Under the pieces are notes generated by a model. That model did not search any database. It saw only the letters and a program-made list of their open reading frames with translations, and was not told where the DNA came from. From Microbulbifer hydrolyticus (lineage in GTDB: Bacteria > Pseudomonadota > Gammaproteobacteria > Pseudomonadales > Cellvibrionaceae), in NCBI RefSeq assembly GCF_009931115.1, contig NZ_CP047491.1, positions 248,001-312,000 of the forward strand: 64,000 nt of DNA. Direction: 5' to 3'. Below, piece after piece: positions 17,172 through 24,502 of this stretch. The position numbers and the translations under genes were made by a program. Every line of letters starts with the position of its first letter. Positions within the stretch are counted from its first letter, which is position 1.

Positions 17172-19862
17172 TTGAATAAATTTTGTACGCTGGCACAGGT
17201 TGCCGGCGGACTTTTTTCGCTGCTACTGCTCGCCGGCTGTTCCGGTGGCAGTGGTGAAGGCTCCAGCCTTGGTGGTGGTGAGCAGGCGGAAGATCCGGTG
17301 GTGGTGGACTACCCGGTGGTGTATGTACGTCGCACCCTGAACCGTGACGAAGATGGCGGGCTGATGGTCGATGACCTGTATGCGCCTTCCGCTTTCAACC
17401 CCGGTGCGGAACTGGTGCTGCGCGACCGCGCTACCGCATCCGCGGCCGAGCGCGTGCTGACGGAAGAGCTTTTTGTCAGCGACGAGGATGCGGGCATTGT
17501 TTTCGAGGGTGGCTACGACGTAAAGGATCTCGCCGTATCCGCGGACGGAGCCCAGCTGGCCTTCGCGATGCGCGCCCCCAATATCGAAGGGCTGGATGAT
17601 GACGAGCAGCCCAGCTGGAATATCTGGCTGTACGAGTTTGACTCCGCAGAGCTGAAGCGTGTAATCCAGTCTGACCTGATTGCCGAGGAAGGTGACGATA
17701 TCGCGCCGGCATTCCTGCCCGACGGCCGGATCGTGTTTACCTCTACGCGCCAGCGCCGCTCCCGCGCGCTGCTGCTCGACGATAACAAACCCCAATTCTC
17801 CGCCCTGGCCGAAAACCTCGATGAGCCCGCTTTCGTCCTGCATGTTATGGAGGCCGATGGCAGCGACATCCAGCAGATTTCCTACAACCAGAGCCACGAT
17901 CTCTCTCCGACCATACTGTTCAACGGCCGCATCCTGTTCAGCCGTTGGGACAATATGGGGGGCATTGACCGCCTGAGCCTTTACACCGTCAAACCGGACG
18001 GCACCGATCTGCAGTTCCACTACGGCTATCACAGTCAGGCCACGGGGACCGGCACCGGCCCGGATCCGGTTCCGGCAGCCTTCAGCAAACCACAGCAGAT
18101 GCCGGATGGACGGATTCTGGTCACCCTGCGTGCGCCGGAAGGTATTACCTGCGGCGGCGATATGGTGGTGATTGATGCGGAAAACTTTACCGAGGCCTAC
18201 AGCGAACCGGAGCAGCAGGGCATTTTGCAGGGGCAGGAGTCCCTGTCGGTCGAGCAGGTGATCACCGATGGTGGCCTGTCGCCGCACGGTCTGTTTGCCA
18301 ACGCCTGGGCATTCCACGATGGCACCAGCCGCCTGCTGGTGAGCTGGAGCGAGTGCCGGGTGATCGACCCGGAGACCGAGCTGCCCCAGCCGTGTACCGA
18401 TGAATGGCTGGCGACCCCGGATATCGTGCCCGCCGACCCACTGTACGGGCTGTGGATCTACGACTACGTCGAAGGCACCCAGCGCCCGATCATCCAGCCT
18501 GTCGAGGGGCAGATGATCAGTGAGGCGGTCACTGCCGACACCCGCCCGGTGGCGGAATTTATTCCCCAGCCCATTCCGGGTATCGATATCGACCGCGACC
18601 TGTACGACGAGGGTATGGCGGTTCTGGATATTCGCAGCGTGTACGATTTTGATGGCACCGCCGCGGTGGATATCGCCGCGGTGGCCGACCCGTTGCAAAC
18701 CACCGCCGCCGAGCGCCCCGCGCGTTTCCTGCGCGTGGTAAAAGCGGTGGGCATTCCCGACGATGACACCCGCGACTTCGATCGCTCCGCTTTTGGCCGC
18801 AACCGCTCGCAACTGATGCGGGAAATCATCGGTTATACCCCGATCCAGCCGGACGGGTCCGTGCGTGTGAAGGTGCCCGCGGATATGCCGCTGGCGATTT
18901 CCGTGGTGGATGCCAACGGCCGCCGCATAGTCGGTCGTCACAATAACTGGCTGCAGTTCCGTGCCGGTGAGGTGCGCAAATGCCAGGGCTGCCACAGCCG
19001 CGATAGCGAGGTGCCCCACGGCCGCACCGACAAAGAGCCCGGATCCGCATGGGCCGGTGCGCCTACCAGCGGTGCGCCCTTTGCCAATACCGAGCCGGCG
19101 CTGAATGCCGAAATGGGCGAGACCATGGCGCAGCTGCTGGCGCGCATCGCCGGGCACCCGGTACTCGAGGGCGATCTGAAATACGCTGACCTGTGGACAG
19201 ATGCCGCGCTGCGCGCGAAGGATCCGAGCAGCGAACTGCTGATGAGCGAGCTGATTACCCCGTCGCCGACCAGTGTCGCCTGCCAGAGCGACTGGAGTGC
19301 GGCATGCCGCACCATCATCCACTACCAGGAGCATATTCAGCCGATCTGGGACCTGCCGCGGGAGATTATCGATGCCGATGGCAATGTGCTGGAGGACCGC
19401 ACCTGCTCCAGTTGCCACAGCAACCGGGATGCCGCGGGCATGGCGCAGGTGCCGCCGGGGCAGCTGGACCTGAGCGCAAACCAGTCCGGGGTGAACACCA
19501 ACTTCAGCACCTCCTACGTGGAGCTGATCTTCGACAACCCCACACAAGAGCTGCGCGATGGCGCGGTGCAGAACGTGCTGGTGCAGGATACGGATGATGA
19601 CGGCAACCTGCTGTTCGAGACGGATGAGGAAGGTGAGCTGATCCTGGATGCCGATGGCAACCCGATTCCTGTTATGGTTACCGTCGATATTCAGCGGATC
19701 ATGGACACCGGCGGGGCCAACGCCAGTCGCTTCTTCAGTATTTTTGAGGCGGGCGGCTTTCACCAGGGTGAACTGTCCGCGGCAGAGTTGCGTTTGATTT
19801 CAGAGTGGCTGGACATCGGTGCGCAGTACTACAACAACCCCTTTGATGCACCGGTCGATTAA
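17172..19862 (+). CDS. HzsA-like beta-propeller lipoprotein with CxxCH motifs
   Basis: 896 residues, TTG start eight bases after GAGG. The lipoprotein signal ends LLLAGCSGG. The first half shows TolB/propeller-like blades (AVSADGAQLAFAMRAP, AFLPDGRIVFTSTRQR, ILFNGRILFSRWDNMGGIDRLSLY), matching proteins annotated as related to hydrazine synthase subunit A. The second half carries two c-type haem motifs, KCQGCHSRDSE and TCSSCHSNRD, plus a third CxxC-poor linker. There is no reason to infer anammox chemistry. It is more likely a surface redox protein. It heads a plus-strand operon ending with DUF3570. Confidence 0.75.
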   Translation: MNKFCTLAQVAGGLFSLLLLAGCSGGSGEGSSLGGGEQAEDPVVVDYPVVYVRRTLNRDEDGGLMVDDLYAPSAFNPGAELVLRDRATASAAERVLTEELFVSDEDAGIVFEGGYDVKDLAVSADGAQLAFAMRAPNIEGLDDDEQPSWNIWLYEFDSAELKRVIQSDLIAEEGDDIAPAFLPDGRIVFTSTRQRRSRALLLDDNKPQFSALAENLDEPAFVLHVMEADGSDIQQISYNQSHDLSPTILFNGRILFSRWDNMGGIDRLSLYTVKPDGTDLQFHYGYHSQATGTGTGPDPVPAAFSKPQQMPDGRILVTLRAPEGITCGGDMVVIDAENFTEAYSEPEQQGILQGQESLSVEQVITDGGLSPHGLFANAWAFHDGTSRLLVSWSECRVIDPETELPQPCTDEWLATPDIVPADPLYGLWIYDYVEGTQRPIIQPVEGQMISEAVTADTRPVAEFIPQPIPGIDIDRDLYDEGMAVLDIRSVYDFDGTAAVDIAAVADPLQTTAAERPARFLRVVKAVGIPDDDTRDFDRSAFGRNRSQLMREIIGYTPIQPDGSVRVKVPADMPLAISVVDANGRRIVGRHNNWLQFRAGEVRKCQGCHSRDSEVPHGRTDKEPGSAWAGAPTSGAPFANTEPALNAEMGETMAQLLARIAGHPVLEGDLKYADLWTDAALRAKDPSSELLMSELITPSPTSVACQSDWSAACRTIIHYQEHIQPIWDLPREIIDADGNVLEDRTCSSCHSNRDAAGMAQVPPGQLDLSANQSGVNTNFSTSYVELIFDNPTQELRDGAVQNVLVQDTDDDGNLLFETDEEGELILDADGNPIPVMVTVDIQRIMDTGGANASRFFSIFEAGGFHQGELSAAELRLISEWLDIGAQYYNNPFDAPVD

Positions 19863-19865
19863 ACA

Positions 19866-20693
19866 ATGAACTGCCAGTCCGGAAAACGAATCATGCATCT
19901 GGCCGCACTGCTGGCCGGACTGTTTGTGGCCGGTTATGCGAGCGCCGAGCAGGAAGAGCCCGTGGTGGAGAGCTTTTCTGCCCGCCAGTTCGGCGAGCGC
20001 ACCCCGCAAGACCTGCCCGATGACGCCGAACAGGTGTTCAACGGGGCCGAATTCCTCAACCTGTATACCGGCCCCGGTCGCGGCTATGTGATCGACCATG
20101 TGGTGGAGTACGGTGAACGCCTGTGGTTGCTGAAGCGTCGCACTGACTGGGTCAAGGTGATGACCCGGAGTGGTAAAACCGGCTGGGCAAAAATTTCCGA
20201 TCTGGACGAGATTTTTGCCATAGACGGGGAGCAGGTAGGAGTGCCGACCCCGGGCATCGACGATTACCGCGAGCAGGGTTTTCGTCTTGGCTTCGCCTAT
20301 GGGGATTTCGAGGGGGCGAATGCGCTGGGGGTGTCCCTCGGCTATCGTTTCACCGGCAATATCTCGGCCGAATTGCGCGCGGCGCAAACCATTGGTGCCT
20401 ATTCCGACAGCCAGACCTACCAGGTGGCACTGTTGCACAAGCCTTTCCCCGAGTGGCGACTCTCGCCCTACTTTATGCTCGGCACCGGCATCAATATCAC
20501 CTCGCCCAATGCCACCATCGTCGCCACCGAAGATCGTCAGGACACCACCATGCTGACCGGCATCGGCGTCACCACCTATCTATCCCGCCGCTTTGCCTTG
20601 CGCGCGGAAGTTGCCAATCACTACCTGCTCACCTCGCGGGAAAATAATCAGGAGATAGTCGAATGGAAATTGGGATTCGACGTATTCATGTAA
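19866..20693 (+). CDS. SH3-domain plus outer-membrane beta-barrel protein
   Basis: 275 residues with a signal peptide ending GYASAEQ. An SH3b-like domain (about 55-120; FLNLYTGPGRGYVIDHVVEYGERLWLL, WVKVMTRSGKTGWA) precedes a beta-barrel-type region of alternating strands ending in FM (FRLGFAYGDFEGANALGVSLGY). It starts four bases after the HzsA-like gene and overlaps the next barrel gene by 31 bases. Such SH3-barrel proteins are usually found in the outer membrane. Function in the redox cluster is unknown. Confidence 0.65.
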   Translation: MNCQSGKRIMHLAALLAGLFVAGYASAEQEEPVVESFSARQFGERTPQDLPDDAEQVFNGAEFLNLYTGPGRGYVIDHVVEYGERLWLLKRRTDWVKVMTRSGKTGWAKISDLDEIFAIDGEQVGVPTPGIDDYREQGFRLGFAYGDFEGANALGVSLGYRFTGNISAELRAAQTIGAYSDSQTYQVALLHKPFPEWRLSPYFMLGTGINITSPNATIVATEDRQDTTMLTGIGVTTYLSRRFALRAEVANHYLLTSRENNQEIVEWKLGFDVFM

Positions 20694-21325
20694 CCCTGGC
20701 CGGGCTGTTGATGGCCGCGACCATACCGTTTTCCGTTGCCACGCAGGCGCAAGGGGATGCGGAAATTGATGAAATCATTTCCCCGGATCTCGAGCGCCGC
20801 GAGATCCGTGAGGCCAGGATCGATAGCGAGGATTTCGAGTTTACCGCGTACCTTGGCGGCATCATGAATGTGGAAGATTTTGGCAGCAATGCCCTTTACG
20901 GCGGTAGCCTGGCCTACCACATCAATGAAGATTTCTTTATGGAGGCGGGCTACGGGCAAACCAAACTGGGCGAGTCCAGTTACGAGCGCCTCAGTGGTTC
21001 TGCGCCACTGCTTACCGATGAAGAGCGTGAGCTCTCCATGTATAACCTGTCACTGGCCTGGAACTTTCTCCCCGGTGAGATCTTTATTTTCGACAAGTGG
21101 GCGCTGAACAGTAACCTGTACCTGATTGGTGGTGTGGGCAATACCAGCTTTGCCGACGAGGAACACTTTACCTACAACGTCGGCGTCGGAGTGAGAATGC
21201 TCGCGCAGGACTGGCTGGCATTGCGCCTCGATGTGCGCGACCACATATTTGAGCATGAGATTTTTGGTGAGCCGCTAACCACCAATAACCTCTCCGCCCA
21301 GCTGGGCGTTTCCGTCTATTTCTGA
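20663..21325 (+). CDS. outer-membrane beta-barrel protein
   Basis: 220 residues. A signal peptide (LAGLLMAATIPFSVATQAQ) is followed by an acidic linker and a barrel of alternating strands: AYLGGIMNVEDF, LYGGSLAYHINEDFFMEAGYGQ, LGVSVYF at the C-terminus. A C-terminal Phe is the usual recognition end for outer-membrane insertion. Resembles small outer membrane beta-barrel domain proteins. It overlaps the preceding barrel gene, so the two may form a pair. Confidence 0.7.
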   Translation: MEIGIRRIHVTLAGLLMAATIPFSVATQAQGDAEIDEIISPDLERREIREARIDSEDFEFTAYLGGIMNVEDFGSNALYGGSLAYHINEDFFMEAGYGQTKLGESSYERLSGSAPLLTDEERELSMYNLSLAWNFLPGEIFIFDKWALNSNLYLIGGVGNTSFADEEHFTYNVGVGVRMLAQDWLALRLDVRDHIFEHEIFGEPLTTNNLSAQLGVSVYF

Positions 21326-21361
21326 ATGGTATAAACAAACAAAAACAACCGGAGAATCCCG

Positions 21362-21847
21362 ATGCGTAAACTGATTGCCGCTCTCTGTACCAGTGCCGCT
21401 TTACTGGCGGGCGCGCCAGCTTCCGCCAATGCACCCGCTGCGGACTTCACCCTCGCCTCCCTCAAGGATGGCAACCTCAAATTGAGCGAGCAGCGCGGCG
21501 AAGTGATCATGCTCAACTTCTGGGCTTCCTGGTGTGGCCCCTGCCGGGAGGAAATGCCGCTGCTGAACGATCTGCATGCCCGCTACGAGCCGGTCGGCTT
21601 TCAGGTATGGGGTGTCAATGTGGATGCGAACCGCGAAGACGCGCAGGCGATGCTGAACAAGATTCCGGTAGAGTTTCCGGTGTTGTTCGACGCCCAGAGC
21701 GACGTCAGCAAACTGTTCGGCGTGGAAGCCATGCCCAGCTCCGTGTTTATCGACCGCGATGGCAAGGTGCGCTACGTGCACAAGGGCTATCGCAGTGGCG
21801 ACGAAGCCGAGTACAAAAAAATCATCAAGGAACTGATCCGGGAATAA
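21362..21847 (+). CDS. TlpA-family thioredoxin-like protein
   Basis: 161 residues with a signal peptide (LIAALCTSAALLAGAPASANA) and a thioredoxin fold. The active site is NFWASWCGPCREEMPLL, a CxxC with the TlpA/ResA context, and the cis-Pro region is VEAMPSSVFIDRDGK. Predicted to reduce disulphides or keep haem-binding cysteines reduced in the periplasm, which fits the CxxCH proteins around it. 36 bases after the barrel gene and three bases before DUF4266. Confidence 0.9.
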   Translation: MRKLIAALCTSAALLAGAPASANAPAADFTLASLKDGNLKLSEQRGEVIMLNFWASWCGPCREEMPLLNDLHARYEPVGFQVWGVNVDANREDAQAMLNKIPVEFPVLFDAQSDVSKLFGVEAMPSSVFIDRDGKVRYVHKGYRSGDEAEYKKIIKELIRE

Positions 21848-21850
21848 ACC

Positions 21851-22081
21851 ATGACCAGACGCGCGCTTCTTTTATTCCCTGTCCTGCTGTTGCTGGGTGG
21901 CTGTGAAACCATGATGCCCGAGCCCTGGGTCAAACCTTACGAACGGCATTACCTGGCGGACCCGATCATGAGTTTTGAGCGGGACCCCGTCGCTGCCGGG
22001 TATATGAACCATGTGTACGAAGCGCGCGAAGCTGCCCGGGGAGCAGAGGGCGGTTCCGGGGGCGGTTGTGGGTGTAACTGA
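21851..22081 (+). CDS. DUF4266 lipoprotein
   Basis: 76 residues with a lipoprotein signal (LLLLGGC) and a motif-rich mature part: PWVKPYERHYLADPIMSF, NHVYEAREAARGAEGG, and a Gly/Cys-rich tail ending GCGCN. These features match DUF4266, a short family found next to DUF3570 and ApbE genes. The C-terminal Cys pair may bind metal or a haem; that is an inference. Confidence 0.8.
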   Translation: MTRRALLLFPVLLLLGGCETMMPEPWVKPYERHYLADPIMSFERDPVAAGYMNHVYEAREAARGAEGGSGGGCGCN

Positions 22082-22082
22082 G

Positions 22083-23228
22083 TTGAAGAAAATTCTGGGC
22101 CTCGTTGCCGCTTCCCTGTTTGCCGGCCATACCTTTGCGGCGGTGCTGCCCGAGGAACGTGCGGATACCATGTACCACGCCTACAGCGGAGGTGGTGTCA
22201 CCATTGACGGGCCCTCGGTGCTGGTGCGCAAGAATGTCGGCAACAAGGTTTCGCTATCTGCCAATTACTATGTGGATATGATCTCCGGTGCGTCGATTGA
22301 CGTGCAGGCCACCGCCAGTCCCTATTCCGAGCAGCGCGACGAATTTTCTCTCGGCGCTGACTACCTGGTGGAAAAAACCACCATGAGCCTGAGCTATACC
22401 AATTCCAGCGAGAACGACTACCAGGCGGAAACCGTCGGCTTTGGCATCAGCCAGGATTTCTTCGGCGATCTCAGTACCCTCTCCATGCGCGTCAGTCTGG
22501 GCAGCGATGATGTGATGCGCAACGGCGACGAAGATTTTCTCGAGCAGGCGGAGCACCGCCGCTATTCCCTGGGGTGGAGCCAGATCCTGACCACCAGGCT
22601 GATTGCCGAGTTGAGTGTGGAAACCGTGGCGGACGAAGGGTTCCTGAATAATCCCTACCGCAGTGTGCGCTATCTGGATCCGGGCTCCGGCACCGGCTTC
22701 AGCTATCAGGCGGAACTGTACCCGACCACCCGCAACAGTGATGCCGTAGCACTGCGAGCCAAGTACCGGCTGCCGTATCGTGCCGCCATCAAGAGTGAAT
22801 ACCGTCGCTACGCCGACAGCTGGGGGATCAATTCCGACAACCTGGAGTTTCGCTACACCCACCCGCTGGAGGCGAAGGATCTGGTTCTTGAGGGCAAGCT
22901 GCGCTTTTACAAACAGAAAGGCGCGGACTTTTACAGCGACCTGTTCCCCTATGTCGACGCCACCAACTTCCGCGCGCGCGACAAGGAGCTGAGCGATTTC
23001 ACCAGCACCGCCATCGGTATCGGCGCCTCCTATCAACTGCCGGAGCGCTGGGCGCTGTTCGATCGCAAGAACACCCTGAATCTCTACTGGGATTATGTGC
23101 TGTTCGACTACGACAACTTCCACGATGTGCGTGTGCACGACGGTGGCTCCGACGTCCTGCCAGGAGAGGAGCCTGCCTATCACTTTAATGCCCATGTGGT
23201 GCGGCTGTTCTGGTCGATGTGGTTCTGA
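22083..23228 (+). CDS. DUF3570 outer-membrane protein
   Basis: About 381 residues. The TTG at 22083 is preferred because it gives a signal peptide (KKILGLVAASLFAGHTFAA) and directly follows the DUF4266 stop; the frame is open 72 bases further upstream. The mature chain is a long barrel-like beta protein starting with ERADTMYHAYSGGGVTIDGPS and ending LFWSMWF, matching DUF3570. Last gene of the HzsA-like to DUF3570 operon. Probably an outer-membrane channel or scaffold for the flavin/haem system. Confidence 0.8.
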   Translation: MKKILGLVAASLFAGHTFAAVLPEERADTMYHAYSGGGVTIDGPSVLVRKNVGNKVSLSANYYVDMISGASIDVQATASPYSEQRDEFSLGADYLVEKTTMSLSYTNSSENDYQAETVGFGISQDFFGDLSTLSMRVSLGSDDVMRNGDEDFLEQAEHRRYSLGWSQILTTRLIAELSVETVADEGFLNNPYRSVRYLDPGSGTGFSYQAELYPTTRNSDAVALRAKYRLPYRAAIKSEYRRYADSWGINSDNLEFRYTHPLEAKDLVLEGKLRFYKQKGADFYSDLFPYVDATNFRARDKELSDFTSTAIGIGASYQLPERWALFDRKNTLNLYWDYVLFDYDNFHDVRVHDGGSDVLPGEEPAYHFNAHVVRLFWSMWF

Positions 23229-23275
23229 CCCCGGCAAGGCTTGGTGGGGATAAAACCGCTCAAAAAATGATTTAC

Positions 23276-23294
23276 AGGGGCCGCAAAGGCCCCT
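23276..23294 (+). terminator. hairpin after DUF3570
   Basis: AGGGGCC and GGCCCCT pair perfectly across the loop GCAAA, 48 bases after the DUF3570 stop. There is no T-run. It is a plausible operon end. Confidence 0.45.
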
Positions 23295-23443
23295 AAAGTT
23301 CGCCGGCTTCCCGGTGAGCCCAACAGTCCGGGCCCTCTCCGCCTCCTCGAGGATGCTCACCCGCTGCTGCCAGCATCTACCTCCAGCCCTGGCAGTGTTT
23401 TTCCCTGTTTGACTCTTTTTCACGGTCCGCCCGGGTGGGTTTC

Positions 23444-24283
23444 ATGCTCAGTTATCGTCACGGTTTTCACGCCGGCAATTTTGCCGATGTGCTCAAGCAC
23501 TGTGTGCAGGTAGAAATTATTTCCTACCTGCAAAAGAAAGAAGCCCCTTTTGACTATATCGACACCCACGCCGGTGCCGGCCGCTATGCACTGACGTCGG
23601 ATATGGCGCAGAAAAACCGCGAGTACATGACCGGGATTGGCCGCCTGTTCAAAACGTGTGATCTGCCCGGTTTGCAGAATTACCTGCGTCTGATCGAGGC
23701 ATTGAACCCCCAGCAGAGCCTGCAGCATTACCCCGGTTCGCCGTTGATAGCCACGAGCATGTTGCGCCCCCAGGACAAGGCGTGGCTGTTCGAGCTGCAC
23801 CCCAGTGATGCGGAAAAGCTGCGTCACTGTGTCCCGCGCGGACGGCAGTGCCAGGTGCGGGAGGAGGACGGTTTTGCGGGGCTCGCCAGCCTGCTACCCA
23901 GCCGCGCCCGCCGCGCCCTGATCCTGATCGATCCGCCCTATGAACAGAAAGCCGACTACCAGCGGGTGGTTGATGCCCTGCGGCTGATCCACCGCAAGAT
24001 GGCCACAGCGACGGTGGCCCTGTGGTATCCGGTGGTGGAGCGTCGCCGTATTGAGGCCCTGGAAAAACAGCTGGTTGCCAGCGGCATCCGCAATATCGAG
24101 CTGTATGAACTGGGTGTTCGCGCGGATGCCTGCGGCGGGGGTATGACGTCGTCAGGGATGATCGTTATCAACCCGCCCTGGACTCTGCGCGCGCAGGTGC
24201 AAGCGTTGTTGCCACCATTGGCGGCAGAGCTCGGTGTCAACGGTGGTGGCCACTACCGCTGTGAGGTCCTCGTAGCAGAATAG
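23444..24283 (+). CDS. rlmJ: 23S rRNA (adenine(2030)-N6)-methyltransferase RlmJ
   Basis: 279 residues, the usual length. RlmJ methylates A2030 of 23S rRNA using SAM. It opens with MLSYRHGFHAGNFADVLKH, the characteristic N-terminus, and has the catalytic motif LIDPPYEQK (D/N-PPY type) near residue 165. DTHAGAGRY is the SAM-binding loop. The start is fixed by this N-terminus. It stands alone between two clusters. Confidence 0.95.
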   Translation: MLSYRHGFHAGNFADVLKHCVQVEIISYLQKKEAPFDYIDTHAGAGRYALTSDMAQKNREYMTGIGRLFKTCDLPGLQNYLRLIEALNPQQSLQHYPGSPLIATSMLRPQDKAWLFELHPSDAEKLRHCVPRGRQCQVREEDGFAGLASLLPSRARRALILIDPPYEQKADYQRVVDALRLIHRKMATATVALWYPVVERRRIEALEKQLVASGIRNIELYELGVRADACGGGMTSSGMIVINPPWTLRAQVQALLPPLAAELGVNGGGHYRCEVLVAE

Positions 24284-24502
24284 GGGATTGGATTGGCCGA
24301 GCCCGCGCGTCTCAACTTGTCAGGCCGCAGTCTGTTGTTGTATGTTTTCCAGCCACAACAATAAGCAATCGGGCGCGTGACAAGAGCGGCAATTCTCCAG
24401 TGGATCACACACCGCCCTGGGGATTGATCCAGACCGTCATCGCGTAACCGGCCCTGCGGCCCGCACAGCGGCAGTCGTGGGAACAGCGATGACGACTAGC
24501 CT

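Noticed and set aside
17223-19763. 846-codon open frame antisense to the HzsA-like gene
   Set aside because: The plus frame has a signal peptide, lipobox, propeller blades and CxxCH motifs; the antisense product has none and is a by-product of G+C-rich codon use.
17172-19862. Hydrazine synthase (anammox) function
   Set aside because: Only propeller and CxxCH similarity is visible; the partner subunits and hydrazine dehydrogenase are absent and the host type is wrong.
22254-23423. 389-codon antisense frame over DUF3570
   Set aside because: DUF3570 has a signal peptide and barrel pattern in the sense frame; the antisense product has neither.
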